Source of the DNA: Lachnospiraceae bacterium
GTDB lineage: Bacteria; Bacillota; Clostridia; Lachnospirales; Lachnospiraceae
NCBI GenBank assembly: GCA_017626325.1
Contig: JAGAIZ010000026.1
Coordinates: 1 to 60,090, forward strand
Direction of reading: 5' to 3'
DNA length: 60,090 nucleotides
Below, in pieces: positions 42,319 through 51,371 of this stretch (position 1 is its first letter; every line of letters begins with the position of its first letter). The notes under the pieces were generated by a model. The model was not told the DNA's origin, searched no databases, and saw nothing but the letters and a program-made list of their open reading frames with translations. Both the position numbers and the translations under genes were made by a program.

Positions 42319-43081
42319 CAGAAGGCTCCTCAACCCCCTGCCGAAATCCGGTGGTAAAATGCCTGTCATACAGCTTGGACAGCTCGTAGTCCTCCCCAAG
42401 CACGTCTCCCACTACAATAAGCGCCGTCCTGGCAATATCGTTTTCTTCAGCAAGTTTACATAACTTTCCAACTGTGCCGCGCACTACTCTTTCCTCCGGC
42501 CATGTGGCCTTATACACAATGGCACAGGGCGTTTCCTGCGTGTACGCGCCCTGCAAAAGCGCCTCCTGCACCTGCCGCGTCATGCCGCTGCTTAGGAAAA
42601 GCACCATGGTGGCGCCGTGCTGCGCCAGCAGATGCAGCTTCTCCCGCTCCGGCACCGGCGTTCTGCCCTCCATTCTGGTGATAATCACGCTCTGACTCAC
42701 CGACGGCAGCGTATACTCCGCTTCCAGCGCCGCCGCCGCGCCGCAGAAGCTGCTGACGCCGGGGCAAATCCGGTAAGGAATCCCCCTTTTCTTCAAAGCG
42801 TCCATCTGTTCTCTGATTGCGCCGTACAGGGAAGGATCTCCGGTGTGGAGCCTGACCGTATGCTTTCCCCCGGCTTCCATCCTCTCCATGACCGCTAATA
42901 CCTCTTCCAGATGCATCTTCGCACTGTTGTAGATCTGACAATCCTCTCCTGCATAGGAGAGCAGTCCCGGATTCACCAGCGAACCCGCGTAGATGATGCA
43001 GTCCGCCTCCTGCAGCAGTCTCATGCCCCGCACCGTAATCAAATCCTCCGCGCCCGGTCCCGCGCCCACGAAATCTACCAT
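42305..43081 (-). CDS. cbiF: Cobalt-precorrin-4 C11-methyltransferase (CbiF/CobM)
   Basis: A 258-residue SAM-dependent methylase. It begins VDFVGAGPGAEDLITVRGMR, with IIYAGSLVNPGLL, VRLHTGDPSLYGAIREQMDA, the ICPGVSSFCGAAAALEAEYT loop and VYKATWPEERVVRGT. All are family signatures. GGGAG precedes the ATG. The final residues and stop codon lie in the right arm of a dispersed inverted repeat. It follows cbiD by 69 bases. Confidence 0.96.
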   Translation of the reverse strand: MVDFVGAGPGAEDLITVRGMRLLQEADCIIYAGSLVNPGLLSYAGEDCQIYNSAKMHLEEVLAVMERMEAGGKHTVRLHTGDPSLYGAIREQMDALKKRGIPYRICPGVSSFCGAAAALEAEYTLPSVSQSVIITRMEGRTPVPEREKLHLLAQHGATMVLFLSSGMTRQVQEALLQGAYTQETPCAIVYKATWPEERVVRGTVGKLCKLAEENDIARTALIVVGDVLGEDYELSKLYDRHFTTGFRQGVEEPSVSAR

Positions 43082-43150
43082 AACCTATCTCCCTCTTCTA
43101 TATGATAAATCGGGTTCTAACCACCCTAAGCATAAGAAATACCTGACATC

Positions 43151-44275
43151 TCATTCTCTATGCAGCAGCATAAGCTTCTCCGCTCCCTCAGTCTTGCCCA
43201 GTACCCCAAACCGGTTGGAGAATACCACCGCCTCAATCTCCAGGCCTTCATAGGCACGCTGCAGAAGCGCACTCTTTATTTTTCTCATCAACTGCTCCAT
43301 GACCGGCTGCAGAAACGCCGCCATCCACAACACCTCCACCGCTTCATCGGTCGTGTTGCAGTCCAGTATCCGCCTGGCAAGCTCCGCGCTTCCCCCCGCA
43401 AGCAGCACACAGCTTGACAAAGTTTCCATCCTGCCGTCCGCGTATTTGGAATGGGTATTCATAATCCCGCTTCCCAGCTTTACCAGTTTTCCCAGATGAC
43501 CAATCAGAAGAATGCTGGTAAGTCGGAATTCATACGCCATATCTATCGTTTCGCCAATGAAATTGCTGCATTTTACCGTATGACTTAAATCAAGCCCCAA
43601 CTTTTCCGTCAGGAAAGTCTCTCCGTAATTACCTGGCGTGATGATGATATCCTTCTGTCCCTGAGCGCTGTACATGCTAAGTTCAGCGCGGATGGTGTCA
43701 GTCAGCGCCGCTTCGCTCATCGGCTCTACGATGCCGGAAGTGCCCAGAATCGAGATGCCGCCCACAATACCCATTTTCTCGTTCAGCGTCTTCTTCGCCA
43801 TATCCACGCCCTCAGGCACAGAGATAACGGTGCGCAGACCGCCTTCATAGGCATATTCGTCCGCCGCTTCCCTCATGACCTCCGCCATCATCTGCCGGGG
43901 TACTGTATTGATGGCCGCGCTTCCCACGGACTGATCCAGACCCGGCTTCGTCACCCGGCCGATCCCCTCGCCGCCATCTATCTCATAGCCCTGCTTTATC
44001 TTCTCTACACTGGCATAGACATACGCGCCATTGGTCACATCATAATCGTCTCCGGCGTCCTTGCGGATCGCGCAGGATACCTTATTTTCTTCCATGACAA
44101 TCTGTTCCACCTTCAACCGCAGCGGTATGCCCTTAGGCGTAATCAATTCTACCTCATAAAGCCGCTCTCCTCCAAGAAGCATCCGCGCCGCCGCTTTCGT
44201 CGCCGCCGCCGCACAAGTTCCCGTGGTATAGCCTAATCTGAGCTTTTTCTGGTCTTTGTAGATAAAATGGTCCAT
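43151..44275 (-). CDS. cbiD: Cobalt-precorrin-5B C1-methyltransferase (CbiD)
   Basis: A 374-residue enzyme that methylates C-1 in the anaerobic pathway. It opens with LRLGYTTGTCAAAATKAAARM, the family hallmark, and contains GEGIGRVTKPGLDQSVGSAA, GGISILGTSGIVEPMSEAAL and ITPGNYGETFLTEKLGLDL. Start at ATG 44275 after GGCGGG; a longer frame of 33 codons has no conserved sequence. It is the first cob gene of the region. No cobalamin riboswitch was found in the 317 bases upstream. Confidence 0.96.
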   Translation of the reverse strand: MDHFIYKDQKKLRLGYTTGTCAAAATKAAARMLLGGERLYEVELITPKGIPLRLKVEQIVMEENKVSCAIRKDAGDDYDVTNGAYVYASVEKIKQGYEIDGGEGIGRVTKPGLDQSVGSAAINTVPRQMMAEVMREAADEYAYEGGLRTVISVPEGVDMAKKTLNEKMGIVGGISILGTSGIVEPMSEAALTDTIRAELSMYSAQGQKDIIITPGNYGETFLTEKLGLDLSHTVKCSNFIGETIDMAYEFRLTSILLIGHLGKLVKLGSGIMNTHSKYADGRMETLSSCVLLAGGSAELARRILDCNTTDEAVEVLWMAAFLQPVMEQLMRKIKSALLQRAYEGLEIEAVVFSNRFGVLGKTEGAEKLMLLHRE

Positions 44276-44456
44276 GCGTATTCCCGCCTTTCCTGTACCC
44301 TTGTATGCTATGCACATGCAAATCGCCGCGTATATGATGCACAGACAAAGCTGAGATAAGTATATCACCTCCATCGTCTGAAATCATCTTTTTTATGCCA
44401 TTTGCAGCACATATTCGCAGCATAAAGCCTTTTACAGCTCAATCCTTTTACAGCAC

Positions 44457-44490
44457 AAAAGCGGCAAAAGTACAATCCTCTGCCGCTTTT
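44457..44490. terminator. Bidirectional terminator between the chemoreceptor gene and cbiD
   Basis: AAAAGCGGCA (44457-44466) pairs with TGCCGCTTTT (44481-44490). On the minus strand it ends the solute-binding protein and chemoreceptor transcript. The rest of the gap (44276-44592) shows no other feature. Confidence 0.75.
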
Positions 44491-44592
44491 ATCTATTCTA
44501 TCCTATTTCATGCCGCTGCTGCCGGCATTTTCCTTGTGCCGCCGTATGACGGTTGGTATACAGATATTACTGTTCACTCCGTTCACAGCAGC

Positions 44593-46323
44593 CTACAGAT
44601 TTACGAAAATTTCCGTCTCTTTCTTCAGGGAACCGGCAATTTCCTGATTTTCATCCATTTTCCTGGATACTTCATCCACTTCCATTGCTAACGTCTGCAT
44701 ACTGTCTGCCGTGCTCGCGACGCCATTGACGCCCTCATCGATGGCGCGGCTGATAGATTCAATGGATTCCGCGATTTCTGTAACGGACTCGTTGAGCTTA
44801 TCCGTCTTATTCACGAATTCATCCATAACGCTCTCTATATAGGATGCATTCTTCCTGTATTCTTCCCCTGCCGTCACGAAGCCCTCGAATTCCGGGAGAA
44901 TCGCGTCGTTTAAGTAAGCTGTCAGCCCATTGGCATGCTCCGAAAGATTATGTACCGCCGTCACTACAATATTATTGATCTGCTGAATACGTCCTGCCGT
45001 ATTCTGACTGTCTTCCGCCAGCCTGCTGATCTCTCCGGCCACCACCGCGAAGCCTTTGCCTGCCTCCCCGGCTCTTGCCGCCTCGATAGAAGCATTCAGA
45101 GCAAGCAGATTCGTCTGCCTGGCAATACTTAAGATATCCTGCGTCAGCGTGTTGACCTGATTAACGCTCTCGCTTTCCTCGATCGCCTTGCTTAGAACCG
45201 CCATAATCTCGCGCACCTTATCTCCGGTACTAACCATCGTCTCTCTGGCGGACGTCTCGATCTGATCCGCATGCTTCTTCATCTTCTTGGAGTAATCGCT
45301 GATCTCACTCGTCTTTCCGGCAATCGCGCTCACGTCGCTGCTGACTAAAACCGCGTTCTCGTTAATAATACCGGCATTTCTTCCCACCTCGGTCATGGTA
45401 GCCGCCAATTCTTCTGTCACAGCGGAAAGCTCCGTGACGCTGCCGTTTGATTTCTCCAGACTGGAAGATACCTCTTCCGCAATCCCATTCATCTGCACAG
45501 TGCTTTCCGTCACCATTTTCAGAATACTCTGTAATTTCTCGATGAAAGCGTTGATACCGCCGCCAAGAGATCCGATCTCATCACGCCTGTAAAGCTTCAC
45601 ACGCTTTGTCAGATCGCCCTGACGGTTATCGATATCATTCATGATATCCGCGAGGGATTTCTCCGTTCTGGCAATCGGAGACAGGATTCTCCACTGTATC
45701 ACCAGAAACGCCAGCACCAGCAGCGCTATACCGGTTATGGCGATCACCATACTCGTTGAAAAAGCACTGGCATAAACGCCGGACAGATTCTCTCTCGCGT
45801 CGTCAGACGACTGTCTGGCGTGCTCCACCAGCGTATTGATCTGTTCATTCATCACATCCGTGCTGTCCTTTAAGGTAGTGTTGGCAATCTCAAAAGCCGC
45901 CGCATTCTGCGTATCCGCGCTCAGCGCCATCATAGCTGCAATCGCATCTTTGGAAATCTCATACTGCGCAAGGATCTCATCATAAACCGCTTCATCACCC
46001 TCCTGTAAATAAGGCTTATACGCTTCTAATTCTTCTACCAGACTATTCTCCATCTCACGCACGGTTTCCACCAGCGAGATCATGGTATTCGAATCCGTCG
46101 CTACAATATGTGACAATGCGGTAGTATGCAAATCCTTCACAATGCTTCGGATATCTCCCAACTGACTGATTCCTTCCAGGTACACATCCGATATCTCTCT
46201 CGCTTCTCTATTGACATTCTTAAGGCTGGTGACCGAAATAAGACTGGACACAATAAGCATAATCCCCATTACCGCTACCGGGATAAAAAGCCACCACCTG
46301 ATGCTGGATTTCTTTTTATTCAT
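44593..46323 (-). CDS. Methyl-accepting chemotaxis protein
   Basis: A 576-residue chemoreceptor. A membrane segment near 12-32 precedes a periplasmic-type four-helix bundle (about 35-185), a second membrane segment ([18 protein letters not shown]), a HAMP domain and a long signalling domain (about 270-570). The hairpin tip reads [20 protein letters not shown], identical to the family consensus. It lies 66 bases after an orphan solute-binding lipoprotein gene, so the lipoprotein may deliver its ligand to this receptor. The leader has a duplicated ribosome site (AAGGAGATTAG twice). Confidence 0.92.
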   Translation of the reverse strand: MNKKKSSIRWWLFIPVAVMGIMLIVSSLISVTSLKNVNREAREISDVYLEGISQLGDIRSIVKDLHTTALSHIVATDSNTMISLVETVREMENSLVEELEAYKPYLQEGDEAVYDEILAQYEISKDAIAAMMALSADTQNAAAFEIANTTLKDSTDVMNEQINTLVEHARQSSDDARENLSGVYASAFSTSMVIAITGIALLVLAFLVIQWRILSPIARTEKSLADIMNDIDNRQGDLTKRVKLYRRDEIGSLGGGINAFIEKLQSILKMVTESTVQMNGIAEEVSSSLEKSNGSVTELSAVTEELAATMTEVGRNAGIINENAVLVSSDVSAIAGKTSEISDYSKKMKKHADQIETSARETMVSTGDKVREIMAVLSKAIEESESVNQVNTLTQDILSIARQTNLLALNASIEAARAGEAGKGFAVVAGEISRLAEDSQNTAGRIQQINNIVVTAVHNLSEHANGLTAYLNDAILPEFEGFVTAGEEYRKNASYIESVMDEFVNKTDKLNESVTEIAESIESISRAIDEGVNGVASTADSMQTLAMEVDEVSRKMDENQEIAGSLKKETEIFVNL

Positions 46324-46324
46324 T

Positions 46325-46354
46325 GAACCTAATCTCCTTGAATCTAATCTCCTT
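46325..46354. repeat. Duplicated 15-bp ribosome-site module before the chemoreceptor gene
   Basis: On the minus strand AAGGAGATTAG[AG]TTC occurs twice in tandem (forward 46325-46339 and 46340-46354). Only the copy nearest the ATG is at normal spacing. Confidence 0.8.
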
Positions 46355-46389
46355 AATCCGTAATTCCCGCGGTTTGCGTTCCTTCCCTG

Positions 46390-47739
46390 CTATTGTACGG
46401 AAGAAGCCGTAATACCCGCTACCGTCTCGTCCAACAATTCCTGCAGGGTAAGATCTCCGATCTCACCTGACGCGCAGGCATTGCCCAGATTCGTCGTCGG
46501 TGTCCAGAAATTGCCGCCCAGTCTCTGCGGTTCTGAATAAGCCGACTGGGTAAGCACCGCCTGTATTACCATGTCCTGCTTCACCGCATCGGATTGGCCC
46601 GCATTGATATTGGAAGGTCCCTGTCCGCGCATCTCAAACCGAAGCTTCTGATTCTCTTCATTAGATATGTATTTGGCAAGTTCATGCGCCCACGCCACAT
46701 GCTCCGAGTAGGGATTTACGCCGACCATTTTATAGCCGAAATAACATGCCATCTGCACCTGCTGCCCGGCACAGCTATATACAGGAAGCTTCGCCGCCGC
46801 GCAGTTGCTTCCCCATATCTGCTTAATCGCAGATGCATCCCACACACCGCTTACAAACGCAATACAGGTATCCTCCTGCGCATCTGTCAGCCAGTCCGAT
46901 GTGTTCTTAAATCCCGGATTAGCGCCGATAGCAAGAAGCGCTTCCGCCACGTCTACGCCCTTAATGGCATTTTCCGTCGAATTCCAGTCACAGAAGTTCG
47001 TCACGCCGTCATCATTCAGCCCCACCTTGAGGCCTGTCTGCCCGAAAAACGAATACAGATACCATCCGGACGTCCAGTCCATATCAAAAGTCTTGCCATT
47101 CTCCGCTGCAACCTCAAGAATCCTGTCCAAACTCTGCACATCCTCTTCCGTAAGATACGCCGCGTTGTAGAACAGGAAATATCCGTTATCCGCGGTAATC
47201 GGATACCCATAGATCGTATCATTGATTGTCAGCGCTTCTACCGCCGCTTCCAGATTCCCGGCCTTAATCTCATCCGGATTCACCACCGGAGAAGCGGCGC
47301 CGCCGGCAACAATGGTACGCAGATCGCCGTCCGTGGTCGTATATACATCGGGAGCGTTCAGAATATCCCCCAATAAATGAGAACGGCACTCTCCCTCTAC
47401 CATAGGGGACCATTCTATCGTAATGTTTGCCTCATCCGCATGCTCTGCCACAAACTGATCGGCAATCGCGGCAATCAGATCCTTATCCTCCTCCCCCGCC
47501 CAGATCGACAGCGTAATATCACCGGACTCCAATTCTCCCTGTCCGTCAGCCGCTTCTCCCGATACCTCCGACGCTCTGCCGTCTTGGGCCAAATCCGCCG
47601 ACACAGCAGTCTCTTCCGGCGTATCCGCCCCAGCGGCTGTCTGCCGGATGTCTTCCCCCTGTCCGCATCCCGTTAGAACGCCGCACACCGTAACCGCCGT
47701 TATCAACACTGATCGCATATTTCTTCCCATATTGCTCAT
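46390..47739 (-). CDS. Extracellular solute-binding lipoprotein (family 1, sugar type)
   Basis: A 449-residue lipoprotein. The signal peptide ends in the lipobox LTGC (SVLITAVTVCGVLTGC), followed by an acidic alanine-rich spacer of about 50 residues. The mature part fits family 1 binding proteins: SGDITLSIWAGEEDKDLIAA, TINDTIYGYPITADNGYFLF and VSGVWDASAIKQIW. Such proteins feed sugars or oligosaccharides to ABC permeases, but no permease or ATPase gene is nearby. Its neighbour is a chemoreceptor in the same direction, which points to a sensing role. The sugar is unknown. Confidence 0.88.
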   Translation of the reverse strand: MSNMGRNMRSVLITAVTVCGVLTGCGQGEDIRQTAAGADTPEETAVSADLAQDGRASEVSGEAADGQGELESGDITLSIWAGEEDKDLIAAIADQFVAEHADEANITIEWSPMVEGECRSHLLGDILNAPDVYTTTDGDLRTIVAGGAASPVVNPDEIKAGNLEAAVEALTINDTIYGYPITADNGYFLFYNAAYLTEEDVQSLDRILEVAAENGKTFDMDWTSGWYLYSFFGQTGLKVGLNDDGVTNFCDWNSTENAIKGVDVAEALLAIGANPGFKNTSDWLTDAQEDTCIAFVSGVWDASAIKQIWGSNCAAAKLPVYSCAGQQVQMACYFGYKMVGVNPYSEHVAWAHELAKYISNEENQKLRFEMRGQGPSNINAGQSDAVKQDMVIQAVLTQSAYSEPQRLGGNFWTPTTNLGNACASGEIGDLTLQELLDETVAGITASSVQ

Positions 47740-47847
47740 ATACGTTTTCCGTCCTTTTGCTTAAAATTTACATATATTATACGCCGCTTTTATGCAATAT
47801 TCCAGTGTTTTTCAGAATAAATATTGATTTTTTGTACAAAAAGTTGA

Positions 47848-48333
47848 CTAAACCACGCCCAAAAGTGTCATCACCCAGTAAACAATGCCCAAAACCCAGC
47901 TTGTAAAGATTCCGTACAGGATGACCGGTCCGGCAATGGTGAAGATTTTGCAGCCGATTCCGAATACCTGTCCCTCCTTCTGATATTCAATCGCCGCAGA
48001 AACAATGGAATTGGCAAATCCGGTAATCGGCACGAGCGCGCCCGCGCCGCCCCATTCCACCAGTCTGGGATACAGATTAAATCCTGTCAGTATCACACTG
48101 GTCAGAACAAGAAGCATAGAACACCAGGAACCTGCGGTCTCCTTGTCAAGTCCCACTGTATTCGTCGCGTAATTCAAAATCAACTGTCCGATCAGGCAAA
48201 TAATCCCTCCCGTAACAAACGCCTTGCACATCCGCCACGACAGACTGTATTTAGGCGTCACCTGCTCCACATGCTGCTGATATGCCTGTTCCTTCTTCTC
48301 CTGCATCGTCTGTGGTTTCTGATTTTGTGCCAT
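47848..48333 (-). CDS. spoVAC: Stage V sporulation protein AC
   Basis: A 161-residue membrane protein of the dipicolinic-acid channel; in B. subtilis SpoVAC is mechanosensitive. After a charged N-terminus it shows RMCKAFVTGGIICLIGQLIL, GFNLYPRLVEWGGAGALVP and GFANSIVSAAIEYQKEGQVF, as in the family. GGGAG precedes the ATG. It is the last gene of the spoVAA-AB-AC group, 26 bases after spoVAB. spoVAD does not follow. Confidence 0.93.
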   Translation of the reverse strand: MAQNQKPQTMQEKKEQAYQQHVEQVTPKYSLSWRMCKAFVTGGIICLIGQLILNYATNTVGLDKETAGSWCSMLLVLTSVILTGFNLYPRLVEWGGAGALVPITGFANSIVSAAIEYQKEGQVFGIGCKIFTIAGPVILYGIFTSWVLGIVYWVMTLLGVV

Positions 48334-48359
48334 GATATATTCTCCCTTCTTTTACTGTT

Positions 48360-48860
48360 CTACTTCCCGCCATACAGATACACCTGCTGTGTAAAATAAA
48401 TCAGGCTCCCTGTCAGTTTGCCCAGCGCAACCGCTAAAATGGCAACTCCTAATCCATGCCGAAAGCCTATTCTCCTGGAAAAGATCGGAATCGTATTGAG
48501 CATTTCCGCAATTGCCAGCGCCAGACATCCCACGAAAATGCCCGCAAACAGACCAAAAACGATCATAAACAGCATCGCAAACGCACTCCATATGCCGTCT
48601 GTGGCGCTCTCCCCGAACACCTGGCGCTCTCTTACATACTGTCCGATCATCCCCCAGTCGCTGAAAATACTGGCTATCCCTCCTGCCAGCGTTCCAAACA
48701 CTACCATTTCTTCCAACGCGAAAATCTTGCGCGCCACATGCATTTTACCCGCGAACCGGGGAATCAATCCCACGGAAATCAATACCGTAAACACACCCGC
48801 CGAAACGATCAGCCCGCCGCTTGCGCCGATTACTGCCAGCAATACCTGTTTAAGAAACAT
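48360..48860 (-). CDS. spoVAB: Stage V sporulation protein AB
   Basis: A 166-residue protein with five hydrophobic segments, needed for dipicolinic acid uptake into the forespore. Family segments include IGASGGLIVSAGVFTVLISV, GLIPRFAGKMHVARKI and MLNTIPIFSRRIGFRHGL. Its ATG lies inside the 3' end of spoVAA (11-base overlap), so translation is probably coupled. Confidence 0.9.
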   Translation of the reverse strand: MFLKQVLLAVIGASGGLIVSAGVFTVLISVGLIPRFAGKMHVARKIFALEEMVVFGTLAGGIASIFSDWGMIGQYVRERQVFGESATDGIWSAFAMLFMIVFGLFAGIFVGCLALAIAEMLNTIPIFSRRIGFRHGLGVAILAVALGKLTGSLIYFTQQVYLYGGK

Positions 48861-49482
48861 CTTTGACCTTCCCTTCTCTTTCCGCAGTTTCTATCAGCGC
48901 CGTATTCACATCCCGCTCATAAACCCGCATTTCCACTTCAATCGGCGTTGGATCTTTGGTGATTCTTCTGCCGCCGATATGATTGAAGAATACGATGATG
49001 CCTACCGCCAGACCAATGGAATATGCCAGTTCCAGAATGCCGTAACCGTCTCCCGGCCGTCCCATCACCATCTCATAGATCTTGGAAAACACATCGTTGA
49101 TCCCGATATCGTTATGAAAAGCCATAATCGTAAACGCAGTGCCGAAGAAACTGATTAATGCCACGAATAGGAGCTTTAACCACTGCAGGAGGCCTTTGTG
49201 TTTATTGACATCGATCCATTCCACCAGCACATCTGTCTCACCGATATTCTCTATGACAGCGCCGGGGCACGCCTTTTGGATTTCCTCGATTACCTTCAGA
49301 ATGCTGATTACCTGCCTTTTCTCTTCCCCTGCTTTAAAATGATGCAGTTTGACCGCCTTCGCTTTCGCCAGTATATGTTCTTCGCTGCAGGTCAGCGTTC
49401 CGATATCTTTGACGTACACATCCTCCGACTGCAGTTCCACATTCTGCTCCGCTTTCAGATAAATGGTTGCATTAGTTGACAT
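48850..49482 (-). CDS. spoVAA: Stage V sporulation protein AA
   Basis: A 210-residue protein with a soluble N-terminal domain (about 1-100) and two membrane segments (LLFVALISFFGTAFTIMAF and the SIGLAVGIIVFFN region). NATIYLKAEQNVELQSEDVY and FHNDIGINDVFSKIYEMVMG are typical. Start at ATG 49482 after GGAG. A sigma G/F-like promoter with a perfect CATACTA lies about 40-70 bases upstream, and a terminator separates this group from the sigF operon. Confidence 0.92.
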   Translation of the reverse strand: MSTNATIYLKAEQNVELQSEDVYVKDIGTLTCSEEHILAKAKAVKLHHFKAGEEKRQVISILKVIEEIQKACPGAVIENIGETDVLVEWIDVNKHKGLLQWLKLLFVALISFFGTAFTIMAFHNDIGINDVFSKIYEMVMGRPGDGYGILELAYSIGLAVGIIVFFNHIGGRRITKDPTPIEVEMRVYERDVNTALIETAEREGKVKDVS

Positions 49483-49520
49483 AACTTTCTCCATTTCAAA
49501 ATTTTTCTTGCTTTCCCTCT

Positions 49521-49550
49521 TAGTATGGCGAAAACAGGTATTTCTATTCT
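49521..49550 (-). promoter_or_regulatory. Forespore (sigma G/F) type promoter of spoVAA-AB-AC
   Basis: On the minus strand AGAATA (forward 49545-49550) and CATACTA (forward 49521-49527) are 17 bases apart. The -10 is a full match to the sigma G consensus. Confidence 0.75.
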
Positions 49551-49570
49551 TGAATTTCTCTGACAAATCG

Positions 49571-49603
49571 CAAAAAGAGCCGGCACACAGCCGACTCTTT
49601 TTC
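49571..49603. terminator. Bidirectional terminator after the sigF operon
   Basis: AAAAAGAG.CGGC pairs with GCCG.CTCTTTTT across an ACACA loop. T-runs are present on both strands. It lies between the 57-residue gene and spoVAA. Confidence 0.85.
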
Positions 49604-49627
49604 CATAATTTTTTATTTCATAATCTC

Positions 49628-49801
49628 TTATTCCATAATCTCATACTGCATCATTTCATACAGAAGCTTCGTTCCTTCCGTAATTTCGGGCGGCAGCAGC
49701 GCCCGCGCCACCAATTTCAGCTCGTCGCTTGCGGTATCAATACGTTTCAGATTGGCGTAATCTCCATCGATACTCACTACCTCGTATTGAAATGTGTTCA
49801 T
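49628..49801 (-). CDS. Conserved-looking 57-residue protein of the sigF operon
   Basis: A short gene with a strong GGGAGG eight bases before the ATG. The protein (MNTFQYEVVSIDGDYANLKR, then IDTASDELKLVARALLPPEI) is soluble, acidic and strand-rich at the start. I do not recognise a family. It follows a 37-residue membrane peptide gene by 22 bases and ends just before a terminator, so it is co-transcribed with spoIIAA-spoIIAB-sigF or from an internal promoter. A sporulation role is inferred from position only. Confidence 0.75.
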   Translation of the reverse strand: MNTFQYEVVSIDGDYANLKRIDTASDELKLVARALLPPEITEGTKLLYEMMQYEIME

Positions 49802-49823
49802 CCGTCGTTCCTCCCGGTATGTC

Positions 49824-49937
49824 CTAATCTTCTACATCCTGATCAGCGGCCACGGCAGCCGATACCGAAGAAACCACAGCCACGATGACTGCAATAATAA
49901 CCACCAACAATCCGCCTGCCAATACTATGAATCCCAT
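49824..49937 (-). CDS. 37-residue single-pass membrane peptide downstream of sigF
   Basis: GGGAGG lies six bases before the ATG. The peptide is one membrane helix (MGFIVLAGGLLVVIIAVIVA, then VVSSVSAAVAA) with a short acidic tail (DQDVED). I do not recognise it. Its place between sigF and the 57-residue gene suggests a small forespore membrane protein, which is inference. Confidence 0.7.
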   Translation of the reverse strand: MGFIVLAGGLLVVIIAVIVAVVSSVSAAVAADQDVED

Positions 49938-50057
49938 GCTAATCCTCCCTTAATATCTCCCTGTTAAACTGTCTCTATTTTACATGAAAAGACAGCATAT
50001 TGCAACCACTCCCGGCGTTTTTAAGAATCGGTTTTTAAGTTTTCCAAGAACGCGCTT

Positions 50058-50846
50058 TTAAGAACCGCTGCAGACTTCTTTCCTGAGGCGCAGCAGAATC
50101 CTCTTCTCCATACGGCTGACCTGAACCTGACTGATTCCCAGATTTTTCGCCACCTCCACCTGCGTTTTGTCCTGAAAATACCGCATATCGATCAGTTTTC
50201 TCTCCGTCTCCTCAAGCTGCCCCAGAAGCTGCTCCAACAGCATATGGTTCAGTATTTTCTCTTTCTCCGCATCCTCACAGATACCGCTTCCGTTAAGACC
50301 CGCCTGTCCTGCCGCGGAACAGCCCACCCCGCTGCTGCCTCCTACCACCTGGTCTACCAGATATATTTCATTCCCATCCGACTGATAGACAGATTTATAG
50401 ATGGACTCTACCTCGACATTAGCGTCCAGCGCCATCACCACATCCTCAATCTCTAACCCTGTTTCCAGGGAAACCTCCTGCAGCGTGGCATCCCGCCCGT
50501 ATTTCTGCGACAGACGCTCCACTGCCTGCTTTACCTTCCATCCGTTCTCTTTCAGCGTCCTGCTCACCTTAACCATACCGTCATCCCGGAGAAATCTCTT
50601 GATCTCTCCCCGAATCATCGGAACGGCATAGGTAGAAAACCGCACTTCAAAATGCAGGTCAAATTTATCAATCGCTTTCATTAGTCCAATGCACCCTATC
50701 TGAAACAAATCCTCCATATCATATCCCCGCCCCACGAAGCGTTTGACAATATGCCGCACCAATCCCAGATTTTCCTCTATCAGTTTCTCTCTTGCCTCTT
50801 TATCTCCTGCCTGTGATCGTTCAATTAATACGGCAGTTTCTTCCAT
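50058..50846 (-). CDS. sigF: RNA polymerase sigma-F factor (forespore)
   Basis: A 262-residue sigma factor that starts forespore gene expression. Region 2 reads ENLGLVRHIVKRFVGRGYDM and EDLFQIGCIGLMKAIDKFDL; region 3 follows FSTYAVPMIRGEIKRFLRDD; region 4 ends LGISQVQVSRMEKRILLRLR. Between regions 3 and 4 (about residues 172-195) there is an extra Gly/Ser/Ala-rich loop (VVGGSSGVGCSAAGQAGLNG). The gene starts three bases after spoIIAB, in the usual spoIIA order. Confidence 0.96.
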   Translation of the reverse strand: MEETAVLIERSQAGDKEAREKLIEENLGLVRHIVKRFVGRGYDMEDLFQIGCIGLMKAIDKFDLHFEVRFSTYAVPMIRGEIKRFLRDDGMVKVSRTLKENGWKVKQAVERLSQKYGRDATLQEVSLETGLEIEDVVMALDANVEVESIYKSVYQSDGNEIYLVDQVVGGSSGVGCSAAGQAGLNGSGICEDAEKEKILNHMLLEQLLGQLEETERKLIDMRYFQDKTQVEVAKNLGISQVQVSRMEKRILLRLRKEVCSGS

Positions 50847-50849
50847 CGG

Positions 50850-51338
50850 CTATTCCTCGCTGTCAATCCAGGAACTAAGCCCTATCTTCTTATACATTCT
50901 GACAACCGTTCCGTCTCCCGGTTCCGAATGCACCTGCAGTTCGTCCATGAAGGCCTCCATAAAGGCAAATCCCATGCCGGATCTGTCCAATTCCGGTCTG
51001 GTGGTATACAACGGCTCCATCGCCCGCTTCACATTCTCGATTCCAATTCCCTGATCGGCGATAACCACCTCCAGCACATCTTTTCTGATCGCGCAGTACA
51101 TACTTACCTTGTCTTCCCTGCTGCAGCGGTTCTCATAGCCGTGGATAACAGCGTTGGTCACAGCTTCCGATACCGCCGTCTTCACATCGGCAAGCTCCTC
51201 CAACGTGGGATTTAAGGGTGCGATGAAGGCCGCCACAACCATTCTTGCAAAGGCCTCGTTGTCCGATATCGCCGCAAATTCCAGCCTCATTTCATTACTT
51301 ACCGTCTTCACATCTTTCTTTTCTATGATTTCAATCAT
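50850..51338 (-). CDS. spoIIAB: Anti-sigma F factor / serine kinase
   Basis: A 162-residue GHKL-type protein kinase that binds sigma F and phosphorylates SpoIIAA. The ATP-binding boxes are intact: SEAVTNAVIHGYENR (N box), ADQGIGIENV (G1) and RSGMGFAFMEAFMDEL (G2). GAGAGG precedes the ATG. It lies between spoIIAA and sigF in the canonical order. The C-terminus is about 15 residues longer than the shortest family members. Confidence 0.95.
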   Translation of the reverse strand: MIEIIEKKDVKTVSNEMRLEFAAISDNEAFARMVVAAFIAPLNPTLEELADVKTAVSEAVTNAVIHGYENRCSREDKVSMYCAIRKDVLEVVIADQGIGIENVKRAMEPLYTTRPELDRSGMGFAFMEAFMDELQVHSEPGDGTVVRMYKKIGLSSWIDSEE

Positions 51339-51371
51339 ATGCTCAACCTCTCCGCCTTTCCGATTTCTGAA

